Notes: generated by a model not told the origin, from the letters alone. DNA of 6,942 nt from SZUA-146 sp963922815 (GCA_963922815.1 CAWUKD010000178.1:1-6942); one strand, 5' to 3'; shown: positions 1 to 6,300, numbered from the stretch's first letter. Numbers and translations are program-made.

Positions 1-11
1 CCAGCGAAACA

Positions 12-2381
12 CTACCTGGCTTCTGCAAGGCGGTCGTCGAGGTCCTTCTGAAAAGCGATTGTCCAGGGATGCTCGGGTCCCATCTGCTCAGACATCCCGG
101 TGACAACACGGTGCAAATCAGATATCGCTTCTTCTAACTGGCCCATATCCGCTTTTAGAGCCGCATAGTTACCTTCGGCGAGTAACGTCCAGGCGTTGTC
201 CTTACCTAAACGCTGCTGGCTGAGTGGTATCGCTTCTTCAAACAACGCCTGGGCTTCTGCCCGTCGATCCATCTGATGGTAAACACCGGCGAGGCGCACC
301 ATGTCGGCCAGCAGTTCAGGATGATCGGCTTCGAGCAGATCACGCCGAATGGTTACAGTACGGCCATTCCATTCCAGCGCCTTGTCAAGATTGCCCAACG
401 CGGCTTCAGCATTACCCAGATTGCTCATCGCAAAAAGCGCGCGGCGGTCGCGCTCACCGCGAAGTTTAATCAAGCGTTCAACAATGTCTCGCAGCATCAC
501 CGCGGATTCTTCGTTACGACCGAGCTGAGCCACTGTTGTAGCCAAGTTGGATTGCGCAGTGAGTGTGTCGATATGATCCGGTCCAAGCGATTGAACGCGC
601 GCCGCAACTACGTCTTTGAGTAATACTTCGGCGGCCGCAAGATCACCGCGTCGAAAATGAATACCCGCGTAGCGCAGCCTGGCCTGCTGTGAAATGGCGT
701 GTGCATCGCCAAGTTGAGCCACACTGGCGTCCAAGACTTCCTGGTACATGGCCTGTGCGTTGTCCAACTGGCCCGCGTCGAAATACGTGGCGCCGAGATC
801 GCTTTTCATTTGCAGATGAGGAGTACCCGACTGCGTCAGCGTGAGCGCCCGCTGATACTGGGTTATGGCTTCGTCATATTCTCCAATGCCTCGCAGCGTG
901 CTTCCAAGCGTGCCTCTGAGCGTTGCCTCAACCTCGGGATCGGGAACCGCATCTTCGGCCTCGTCGAGCCGAAGCACAGCGGCGTCGACCAGTTCACGCA
1001 CCGTGAGATCGCGCCCTTTGGCTTTGTCAGGGTCCGCCGAGGCCAGCATATCTACCAGGAAAGTCGATACAGCATCGGCCTTCGCTCCCTCACGTGCGGC
1101 GACACGCCCTTGCCACGCAGCAATAGACAAACCTCCGATTAGCGAAGCAACCACCACCACACCCGATACGGATGCCAACGTGTGGCGGCGAAAAAACTTG
1201 CCAACTCGATAGCTTAACGACTCGGCACGTGCGTTGATTGCTCGCTGGTCCAAGAAACGGCGAATATCGCTGGCCAATGCACCCGCCGATTCATAGCGAC
1301 GCTCGGGCTCTTTAGCCATGGCAGTCATGGCAATAACGTCCAGGTCTCCCCGCAGGCGTCGACGCAGTCGGGGCGCGGTGGTCCCGCGTCGCTGGGCCAC
1401 ACTGGTCATTGTGGAAGGCTCTCGCATGACACTGGTCGACGGAGGTTGTGGCGTTGTGTTGACGAGCGCTTCGTAGACCGCCACCGGCGAGCGATTGTCG
1501 AAATGATAGGGCCGGCGACCGCTGAGCAGTTCATAAAGAATAACGCCCAGGGCATAAACATCGGCGGCTGTCGTAACCGATTCACCACGCAGTTGTTCGG
1601 GTGCGCCGTACTCGGGGGTGAGCAAACTCATTCCTATCTCGGTGAGCGGTGCGTCGCTTACGATGTTGCTCGTCTCCAGCAGTTTGGCGATGCCAAAATC
1701 AAGCAATCTCGGCTCGCCGCTGCTTGTCACCAGAATGTTGGACGGTTTGAGGTCGCGATGTACGATCAGTGCCTGGTGCGCATACTGAACCGCATCGCAC
1801 ACGCGTAAAAATATCCGCAAGCGCTGATCAACGCTTAGCGCCTGGTCGTCACAGTAGTCAAACAGCGGCTGGCCGTCGATATACTCAAGCGCAAAATAGG
1901 GCCGGCCTTCGTCGTCGATGCCACCGTCCAGCAGGTTCGCAATACCTGGGTGCTGTAACTTTGCCAACACCTGCCGTTCAAATACGAACCGCTGCCGCAC
2001 CTCGTCCGTGTCCATACCCTGACGCACAACTTTGAGCGCTACATCCTGTTCAAACTGACCGTCATCACGCTGTGCAAGGTACACCACACCCATACCGCCG
2101 CGCCCCACTTCGCGCACGATGCGATAGGGTCCGATGCGCTCTGGCATTACGACCTGGCCAGCCGCTACGTCGCGGGCAATTTCGCCGACCGCATCACCCA
2201 GAACGCGGTCCAGCGCATGAAGCGTTGCTTCATCATGCGTGGCCAACAGCGCACGTAACTCGGCGATGACGGTTGGAGATTCACTGGTTAACGAGCGAAG
2301 AAACTCGTCACGCTCTTGCGGCGGACATTCTGTCGCGCGTTCAAACAGTTCGCTGATGTGTTCCCACTCGCTTGGGTTCAT
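12..2381 (-). CDS. Transmembrane Ser/Thr protein kinase with C-terminal TPR region (PknB-type)
   Basis: Hanks-type kinase of 789 aa that transfers ATP phosphate to Ser/Thr residues. The N-terminal stretch (about 1-60, beginning MNPSEWEHISELF) is typical of this bacterial kinase class. The kinase domain spans about 86-377: glycine loop GRGGMG (93-98), ATP lysine in VALK (K117), likely helix-C Glu135, catalytic HRDLKPSN (208-215, D210), DFG (228-230) and APE (260-262). All catalytic residues are present, so it should be active. One hydrophobic segment (about 401-423) is followed by about 360 residues rich in TPR-like helices (about 485-780). With the kinase in the cytoplasm, the TPR part is probably periplasmic and may sense a protein or ligand. 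It lacks PASTA repeats. The start codon fits the family N-terminus, although the upstream GAGG is only 2 nt away. It diverges from the ECF sigma gene across 148 bp, the usual arrangement of ECF43-type sigma/kinase pairs, so the sigma factor is the likely substrate (inference). The stop codon is TAG. Confidence 0.95.
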   Translation of the reverse strand: MNPSEWEHISELFERATECPPQERDEFLRSLTSESPTVIAELRALLATHDEATLHALDRVLGDAVGEIARDVAAGQVVMPERIGPYRIVREVGRGGMGVVYLAQRDDGQFEQDVALKVVRQGMDTDEVRQRFVFERQVLAKLQHPGIANLLDGGIDDEGRPYFALEYIDGQPLFDYCDDQALSVDQRLRIFLRVCDAVQYAHQALIVHRDLKPSNILVTSSGEPRLLDFGIAKLLETSNIVSDAPLTEIGMSLLTPEYGAPEQLRGESVTTAADVYALGVILYELLSGRRPYHFDNRSPVAVYEALVNTTPQPPSTSVMREPSTMTSVAQRRGTTAPRLRRRLRGDLDVIAMTAMAKEPERRYESAGALASDIRRFLDQRAINARAESLSYRVGKFFRRHTLASVSGVVVVASLIGGLSIAAWQGRVAAREGAKADAVSTFLVDMLASADPDKAKGRDLTVRELVDAAVLRLDEAEDAVPDPEVEATLRGTLGSTLRGIGEYDEAITQYQRALTLTQSGTPHLQMKSDLGATYFDAGQLDNAQAMYQEVLDASVAQLGDAHAISQQARLRYAGIHFRRGDLAAAEVLLKDVVAARVQSLGPDHIDTLTAQSNLATTVAQLGRNEESAVMLRDIVERLIKLRGERDRRALFAMSNLGNAEAALGNLDKALEWNGRTVTIRRDLLEADHPELLADMVRLAGVYHQMDRRAEAQALFEEAIPLSQQRLGKDNAWTLLAEGNYAALKADMGQLEEAISDLHRVVTGMSEQMGPEHPWTIAFQKDLDDRLAEAR

Positions 2382-2529
2382 AGCCTCAGTCCATGTTCAG
2401 GCATTGACACAACGTCACTGTACAATCCGTTGTTGAAAGCGACAAGTTTACCTATCAATGCTGCGCCTCGGTCTATACGTCAACGCAGACGACCGCTAAA
2501 CTAAAGTCAGTCCATTGCAGGAAGCACCG
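2382..2529. promoter_or_regulatory. Divergent control region between the kinase and sigma-factor genes
   Basis: This 148-bp intergenic region must hold promoters for both genes. It contains an inverted repeat, ACAACG (2409-2414) and CGTTGT (2428-2433), separated by 13 nt. GACACAACGT (2406-2415) occurs again upstream of the LCCL gene. For the kinase strand, a weak sigma70-like pair can be drawn: TTGTCG (complement of 2440-2445), 17 nt, TACAGT (complement of 2417-2422), which would give a short leader. On the other strand TTGACA at 2404-2409 has no -10 box at proper spacing. The promoter assignments are tentative; the inverted repeat is directly visible. Confidence 0.4.
2519..2524 (+). promoter_or_regulatory. 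Ribosome binding site deciding the sigma-factor start
   Basis: AGGAAG lies 5 nt before the ATG at 2530. An in-frame TTG at 2515 would lie upstream of this site and has no Shine-Dalgarno of its own, so the ATG is the preferred start. Confidence 0.75.
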
Positions 2530-3108
2530 ATGACATCCTCCGAAACGCGACAATCCGTCACCCAGCTGCTCCAGGCCAACACGCCTGAAGATGGTGCTGA
2601 TAAGATGGCCAAGCTGTTACCAATGATCTACGAACAGCTACGTCAGATCGCACGACGCCATCTGGCCAACGAGCATGAACGCTATTCGCTATGCACCACC
2701 GGACTGGTTCACGAGGCCTACCTGAAGCTGGTAGATGATCAAAACGTGTCGTCAAGAGGAAAAGCCTATTTCTTTGCAGCCGTAGCCCACACCATGCGGC
2801 GAATCATTGTCGATCATGCCCGGGCTCGACATCAGCTCAAACGCGGCGGCGGTATGCACATCACTTCATTTGAAGACAAAGACGTTGCTGTGAGCGACAT
2901 GCTCGCACAGGTCATTGAACTGGACGCTGCGTTAAAACAACTCGCCAATATGAGCCCGCGCCAGGTACAGATAGTAGAGTGCCGACTGTTCGGGGGCCTT
3001 GATGTGCAGCAAACCGCCGAAGGCCTGGGCATTTCACCCCGCACCGTCAAACGCGACTGGGCCGTCGCCCGCGCCTGGCTGATCAAAACTCTTCAAGACT
3101 CAGACTAA
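2530..3108 (+). CDS. ECF-family RNA polymerase sigma factor, kinase-associated (ECF43-like)
   Basis: A 192-aa sigma factor of the Sigma70_ECF / TIGR02999 type, which directs RNA polymerase to a specific promoter set. Region 2 covers about 20-100, with the family motif GLVHEAYLKL (58-67) and the FFAAVAHTMRRIIVDHAR block (81-98). Region 4 covers about 130-188, with MSPRQVQIVECRLFGG (141-156) and a helix-turn-helix at about 159-184 (QTAEGLGISPRTVKRD). There is no anti-sigma gene beside it; the divergent neighbour is a Ser/Thr kinase. In this class, known pairs are EcfP/PknT of Vibrio parahaemolyticus and EcfK/PknS of Xanthomonas, where the kinase activates the sigma factor. Thr56 and Thr57 sit just before LVHEAY, where ordinary ECF factors have acidic residues that contact the polymerase. 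This fits activation by threonine phosphorylation (inference). The protein is full length, with nothing broken. Confidence 0.93.
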   Translation: MTSSETRQSVTQLLQANTPEDGADKMAKLLPMIYEQLRQIARRHLANEHERYSLCTTGLVHEAYLKLVDDQNVSSRGKAYFFAAVAHTMRRIIVDHARARHQLKRGGGMHITSFEDKDVAVSDMLAQVIELDAALKQLANMSPRQVQIVECRLFGGLDVQQTAEGLGISPRTVKRDWAVARAWLIKTLQDSD

Positions 3109-3255
3109 ATAATTATTTTCATCTCCATGGCCCCCAGGCCACCCGCAATCCGCAGGACTTATTGACGGCTACTGCAGGACACAACGTTGTGACTGCCGGC
3201 CCGACATTTTGTTTTGCCCACACGGGCAGTCATGTATTAGAAATGGAGTATCACA
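3109..3255 (+). promoter_or_regulatory. Upstream region of the LCCL gene with palindrome and stem-loops
   Basis: This 147-bp spacer follows the sigma gene and shows no U-tailed terminator at its start. It carries a perfect 12-bp palindrome, CACAACGTTGTG (3180-3191), whose core ACAACG/CGTTGT half-sites also occur in the kinase/sigma spacer. Next comes a stem with 7-bp arms, GACTGCC (3191-3197) and GGCAGTC (3225-3231). An alternative small hairpin, TGCCC-ACAC-GGGCA (3215-3228), lies within it. GGAG at 3245-3248 is a good ribosome binding site, 7 nt before the ATG at 3256. No confident -35/-10 pair is visible, which is compatible with an alternative sigma promoter. Confidence 0.4.
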
Positions 3256-4026
3256 ATGCATATTTTCAAAAAAGGAACCCTCTTTCCCGCCCTGGTTATG
3301 GGTCTCATCACAACCAGCGCCGCCGCACACCCCGCGCCGGTACCACAGGTCGAATGGGACACCACAATCAACAAGTTCCAGCTCGACAACGATAAGTTCA
3401 TCGGGCAGCGCTTTGCGTTCGAGTGTCCCCGCATTCCTAACAAGGCCGACAACTCAGGCGTTTACGGCACGGATATCTACCCGAGCAAATCATCCATCTG
3501 CGTCGCGGCACTGCACGCCGGTGCGATGAGTGCAGACGGGGGTGTCGTGACGCTGCAGCTCAATCCCGGAGCCGAAAACTACACAGGCAGCGCTCGCAAC
3601 AGCGTTAAAACTGAGAGCCTGCCCGGAACACAGCGAAGTATCGCGTTCATGGTTGATGTGAACAAAGCGATGAACGACAAAGTGCGCGCCGACTACATCC
3701 CGCGAATCAAGTGGGACACCAAGTTCACTCGCACCGGGCTTGCCAATATGAAACTGATCGGTCAGGAGTTCAGCTTTGAATGCCCGGCAGCACCTGCCAA
3801 CCTGCGCCCACGTCGCGTAGTAGGCACCGATACGTATGAGTTTGGCAGCGTTATTTGTCTGTCGGCCGTACATGCCGGAATGCTTACCGAATCCGGTGGC
3901 GTAGTAACCCTGCGAATGGACGACGGCGAACGCAAGCCGCTTGTGGGCAGCATTCGTAACGGAATCGAATCGCATGACGGACCTGGTGGTCCCAGGGCCG
4001 TGAGGTTTATTTCGTCTAACTACTGA
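3256..4026 (+). CDS. Secreted protein of two tandem LCCL domains
   Basis: A 256-aa exported protein. Its N-terminus has Lys5-Lys6, a hydrophobic stretch (about 8-23) and a likely signal peptidase I site after SAAA (about residue 24, before HPAP). The rest is an internal duplication, repeat 1 about 33-132 and repeat 2 about 151-252. Both copies show the pattern W-D-T, IGQ-F-FECP, GTD-Y, S-IC-A-HAG, GGVVTL and GS-RN, ending in an aromatic/hydrophobic strand. The IC-A-HAG and GG-V elements mark the LCCL fold, first defined in Limulus factor C, cochlin and Lgl1. Each copy has two cysteines (57/82 and 176/201), likely one disulfide each; animal LCCL domains usually have four. The mature protein has no enzyme motif, membrane anchor or lipobox, so it should be periplasmic or released. 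LCCL domains are linked to binding of LPS or other glycans, but the role here is unknown. Its place after the sigma gene makes it a candidate target gene or a partner of the kinase sensor region (inference). Confidence 0.88.
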   Translation: MHIFKKGTLFPALVMGLITTSAAAHPAPVPQVEWDTTINKFQLDNDKFIGQRFAFECPRIPNKADNSGVYGTDIYPSKSSICVAALHAGAMSADGGVVTLQLNPGAENYTGSARNSVKTESLPGTQRSIAFMVDVNKAMNDKVRADYIPRIKWDTKFTRTGLANMKLIGQEFSFECPAAPANLRPRRVVGTDTYEFGSVICLSAVHAGMLTESGGVVTLRMDDGERKPLVGSIRNGIESHDGPGGPRAVRFISSNY

Positions 4027-4040
4027 TCGGGAAAACGATG

Positions 4041-4082
4041 CGCGACCACCTTGCGACGCAGCTTGTCGTGCAGGTGGTCGCG
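4041..4082. repeat. Long stem-loop after the LCCL gene
   Basis: Perfect 11-bp arms, CGCGACCACCT (4041-4051) and AGGTGGTCGCG (4072-4082), enclose 20 nt that can pair further (CGAC 4054-4057 with GTCG 4065-4068). It begins 14 nt after the LCCL stop codon and could protect or end that mRNA. No U-tract follows, so it is not a classical intrinsic terminator. It ends 5 nt before the inverted-repeat element and its GGTGGTC arm could also pair with GACCACC at 4097-4103. Confidence 0.6.
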
Positions 4083-4087
4083 ATATC

Positions 4088-4325
4088 ATGGGGTCGGACC
4101 ACCGAATACACTGCTATAATAGAACCAATTTTCTTAAAACTCTAATTTTGGGTCCTTAGAACCGCGATTTAACGCCCAAAAGGAATTCTAAGGCGCGTTC
4201 GAAATTTAATAAACAGATTGCTTAAACGCGTTTTTTGAGCCTAAAAACGCAACCTAAGACTCGAAAATGCGGGGTCTAACATCAGCGCTTCTACAATAGC
4301 AGCGTTTTGTATGGTCCGACCCCAT
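4088..4325. mobile_element. 238-bp MITE-like element with 37-bp terminal inverted repeats
   Basis: The left end ATGGGGTCGGACCA (4088-4101) is the exact reverse complement of the right end TGGTCCGACCCCAT (4312-4325). Inside each end, after exactly 9 nt, a second matching block follows: CTGCTATAATAGAA (4111-4124) against TTCTACAATAGCAG (4289-4302), 12 of 14 matching. Over 37 bp the ends agree at about 30 positions. The interior is AT-rich, has no coding frame, and can fold: CCTTAGAA (4154-4161) with TTCTAAGG (4186-4193), and GCGTTTTT (4228-4235) with AAAAACGC (4243-4250). Each terminus contains the small palindrome GGTC-N-GACC. No target-site duplication is evident. GGGGTC-(A/G)-GA boxes recall repeats I associate with REP/Y1-type transposases, but that family link is from memory. 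It would be non-autonomous, as no transposase lies in the window. Confidence 0.6.
4112..4120 (+). promoter_or_regulatory. Extended -10 promoter box inside the element
   Basis: TGCTATAAT is a perfect extended -10 (TGnTATAAT). There is no recognisable -35, which extended -10 promoters can do without. It points rightward into the element and beyond, toward the 3' end of the alginate lyase gene, so a transcript would be antisense to that gene if it is not terminated. Transcription is inferred only from the motif. Confidence 0.35.
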
Positions 4326-4357
4326 CAGACTTTTTTGTATGGTCCGACCCCATCAGA
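4305..4357. repeat. Two-copy tandem repeat of the element's right terminus
   Basis: A 25-base unit beginning TTTTGTATGG and ending CCATCAGA occurs at 4305-4329 and again, unchanged, at 4333-4357 (period 28). It includes the 14-bp terminal repeat plus flanking bases. A third partial echo, CATCAGAC, is at 4370-4377. The second copy lies outside the element as defined and 24 nt beyond the 3' end of the alginate lyase gene. Confidence 0.85.
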
Positions 4358-4380
4358 TCCAATGGCCCGCATCAGACTAA

Positions 4381-5874
4381 TCAGTCGTGGGTATTCACCA
4401 GCTCATAAAACGTAACCTGGTCAAAGTCAGCGTCGTCCCCGGTGCTGTTTTGCATATAGGCACCGGCTTTAAAGTACATCCATTCGTCCGGCACATCGTA
4501 GCCGCTGTTCTGTTCGCGCATGTCTACGTAGCTGTGTCCGATAATAGGGCCGGCCTGGTCTCCGCGTCTCAGAATGACATCAATACGCGCACCCCGCTGG
4601 GTGATCTCGTACGAGAAAATCTCGTCCAGTGCGATGCCGTTTTCGGGGTTCGCGTCATCTGCAGGGGCATCATCCAGATCGTCGTTGACAGGACCCAGCA
4701 CTGGAAAATAGATATCATCCGAATTACGAATTTCATGAGCGAAATAAACAAATCCCCGCTCGTTTTCCGGATATTTGCGATAGTACAAACGTATCGGCTC
4801 ATCGCCTTCCGCGTGAATTTGTCCGATGATCACGCGACCAACCTGATTGCGATCGCCTGATTCGGTCACGTGATTAACCGCAAGCGTACCGCGCAATACG
4901 CCATTGCGCCCCCCAACGGGAATACCTGGATCGGGTTGGTAACCGAGCAACCAATTGTTTCGGTTCACGCCTCGAGTACTGATAGCAGTGTTTCCACGAC
5001 GCAGCATTTCGCGAAGCTCCGACCGTGTGTACCGCGTGTTGGCCGACGTTTTGGCACCCGCAATCGTGGAACGAAATACCATGCCGCCTGACGGGCCTGT
5101 AAAGAAATACTCATCGGTGAACCCGGTGTCCAGATCGGTTTCACCCGGGCTATCGGAGATGCCATTACCATCGAGGTCGGCGGGCGTGTTTAACTTCCAG
5201 CTAAGCAACTCAAAGTTCGATCCGGGTGGCGCGGCCGGATCAAGCGCGAAGTCTGACGCGTCGACGTTGCCATCTTCGAAAACAGCCGTTGCCGTATCAA
5301 GCGTACAACCAAAAGCCGTACCTTCAATGATTGCATTGTCCGCATTGACCGAATTACCGTGGTTCTCAATACGCACATACTGTGCCGGGGTATCGGGCGT
5401 GTCGTATCGTTCAAAACCGGTGGTTTCGCCGGAGGACTGCTGATTTTCCAGCAGCATTTCAAAATTTACACCGTCTTCGGATGTAAACAGGCTGAACGAG
5501 GCAATGCGTTGATCCCCTTCAAACCAGGCGATTCCGACTTCCCGTATCAAGTGCCTCGCTCCCAGATCAAGGGTAAGCGTCATGGAATCGCCGGGAGATT
5601 CCCAGCGCGACGTCGGGCTCAGGTCGTCATCAATGGCTTTGTCCGGCCCGTTTACGGCGCTGCTCTGTCCGTTATCCGTGGCGGCAATTACATTAATGAG
5701 GTTATTACCGTCGCACGATGTATTTAACACCAGAGGGGGCGTAGGTGTGGTTGGCGGACTGGGTGTCGTTGGCGTGGTTGGCGTGTTGGCGCCGATCGTA
5801 ACCGGCGCCCCGCCACCGCCACCACATCCGGTAATTACAAGCAGGCTGGCGATCAAACTGGCTCGATAGTTCAT
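4381..5874 (-). CDS. Outer-membrane lipoprotein alginate lyase: discoidin/CBM32-like module plus PL7 domain
   Basis: A 497-aa lipoprotein that should cleave alginate by beta-elimination, giving unsaturated oligosaccharides. The signal peptide ends in lipobox ITGC (Cys17); the following glycines, with no Asp at +2, favour the outer membrane. A Thr/Pro linker (31-47) precedes an F5/8 type C (CBM32-like) fold at about 55-190, bracketed by Cys54 and Cys190, probably for sugar binding. The PL7 (alginate lyase 2) domain spans about 220-495: WKLNTP (226-231), RSELR (284-288), QIH (352-354) and YFKAGAYMQN (467-476). The known catalytic set, Arg, Gln352, His354 and Tyr473, is complete. The QIH form is reported to favour guluronate-containing blocks. 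A DLDGNG segment (233-238) and an acidic loop (about 398-408) may bind cations. Only a weak AGGT, 12 nt upstream, serves as ribosome site. No other alginate gene is in the window. The upstream region is shared with another lipoprotein gene. Confidence 0.93.
   Translation of the reverse strand: MNYRASLIASLLVITGCGGGGGAPVTIGANTPTTPTTPSPPTTPTPPLVLNTSCDGNNLINVIAATDNGQSSAVNGPDKAIDDDLSPTSRWESPGDSMTLTLDLGARHLIREVGIAWFEGDQRIASFSLFTSEDGVNFEMLLENQQSSGETTGFERYDTPDTPAQYVRIENHGNSVNADNAIIEGTAFGCTLDTATAVFEDGNVDASDFALDPAAPPGSNFELLSWKLNTPADLDGNGISDSPGETDLDTGFTDEYFFTGPSGGMVFRSTIAGAKTSANTRYTRSELREMLRRGNTAISTRGVNRNNWLLGYQPDPGIPVGGRNGVLRGTLAVNHVTESGDRNQVGRVIIGQIHAEGDEPIRLYYRKYPENERGFVYFAHEIRNSDDIYFPVLGPVNDDLDDAPADDANPENGIALDEIFSYEITQRGARIDVILRRGDQAGPIIGHSYVDMREQNSGYDVPDEWMYFKAGAYMQNSTGDDADFDQVTFYELVNTHD
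5734..5784 (-). repeat. Low-complexity Thr/Pro linker-coding stretch
   Basis: These 51 bases encode residues 31-47 of the alginate lyase, a run of Thr and Pro with one Ser. On the + strand it reads as a G/T-rich mosaic of GGTGTGG, GGCGTGG and TTGGCG units. Such stretches can vary in length between strains. It joins the membrane anchor to the sugar-binding module. Confidence 0.8.
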
Positions 5875-6059
5875 CTAGCAGGCTCTACCTGTTCAAGTGG
5901 GGGATATGCAGCAACCAAACTGACCGTCTATGGACAGTCTTCTGTTATCGCCGCGCTAAAAACACCGATCCAAAAATCCCCACGTAAGTACACGGGCCAG
6001 GGTCGACCAGTTAAATTCACGTTCAAAATCAGAGAGTCTGGCCTTGGGATCGCTGATTC

Positions 6060-6081
6060 ATACCAATTATTATACCAATTT
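6060..6081. promoter_or_regulatory. Repeated ATACCAATT operator-like boxes
   Basis: ATACCAATT occurs at 6060-6068 and again at 6072-6080. The 18 bases 6064-6081 agree at 15 of 18 positions with AAATTGGTATACCAATTT, the palindrome I recall for GntR-family uronate regulators of the UxuR/ExuR group. Inverted boxes ATTGGTAT (6186-6193) and ATACC-N8-GGTAT (6214-6231) follow. A TATAAT for the alginate lyase strand overlaps, so a bound repressor could block it. The regulator identity is inference. Confidence 0.4.
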
Positions 6082-6300
6082 ATTCACTAATCCCGCCGAT
6101 TCCAGCACTACTTTAGCAACTCTTCCGGTCACTTAAATAGAAACAAATCAATCAAATTGCCAATAAACTAGCAATTGGAACTAATATTGGTATAGTGATA
6201 AAACTACTTTAGCATACCATTAGATCGGTATTTGTCAAAAAAAATGGCCTGAAGGATTGGTGTGCATGCTAGTAAGGGTGGGGGCGCAACAGCTACCTCC

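Noticed and set aside
276..1212. Several open frames of 81-147 codons on the plus strand inside the kinase gene
   Set aside because: They mirror the codon structure of a long gene with complete kinase motifs; their translations look random and rich in Ser/Arg.
2404..2426. Sigma70 promoter TTGACA...TACAAT for the sigma gene
   Set aside because: The spacer is only 11 nt, too short for a functional -35/-10 pair.
2515..2529. TTG start for the sigma factor, adding five residues
   Set aside because: The AGGAAG ribosome site lies downstream of this TTG and is correctly spaced for the ATG at 2530.
3490..4089. A 199-codon open frame on the minus strand opposite the LCCL gene
   Set aside because: It has no good ribosome site or recognisable domain. 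The plus strand has a signal peptide, a Shine-Dalgarno site and a duplicated LCCL pattern, so the minus frame is a by-product.
4228..4250. Intrinsic terminator (GCGTTTTT/AAAAACGC stem)
   Set aside because: The T-run is part of the stem rather than following it, and no U-tract comes after on either strand.
4305..4357. CRISPR-like repeat
   Set aside because: Only two full copies, with a 3-nt gap between them instead of a spacer, and the unit is the terminus of the inverted-repeat element.
4387..4860. A 157-codon plus-strand frame opposite the alginate lyase C-terminus
   Set aside because: It overlaps the conserved PL7 catalytic region, which is under clear protein constraint on the other strand, and shows no motif of its own.
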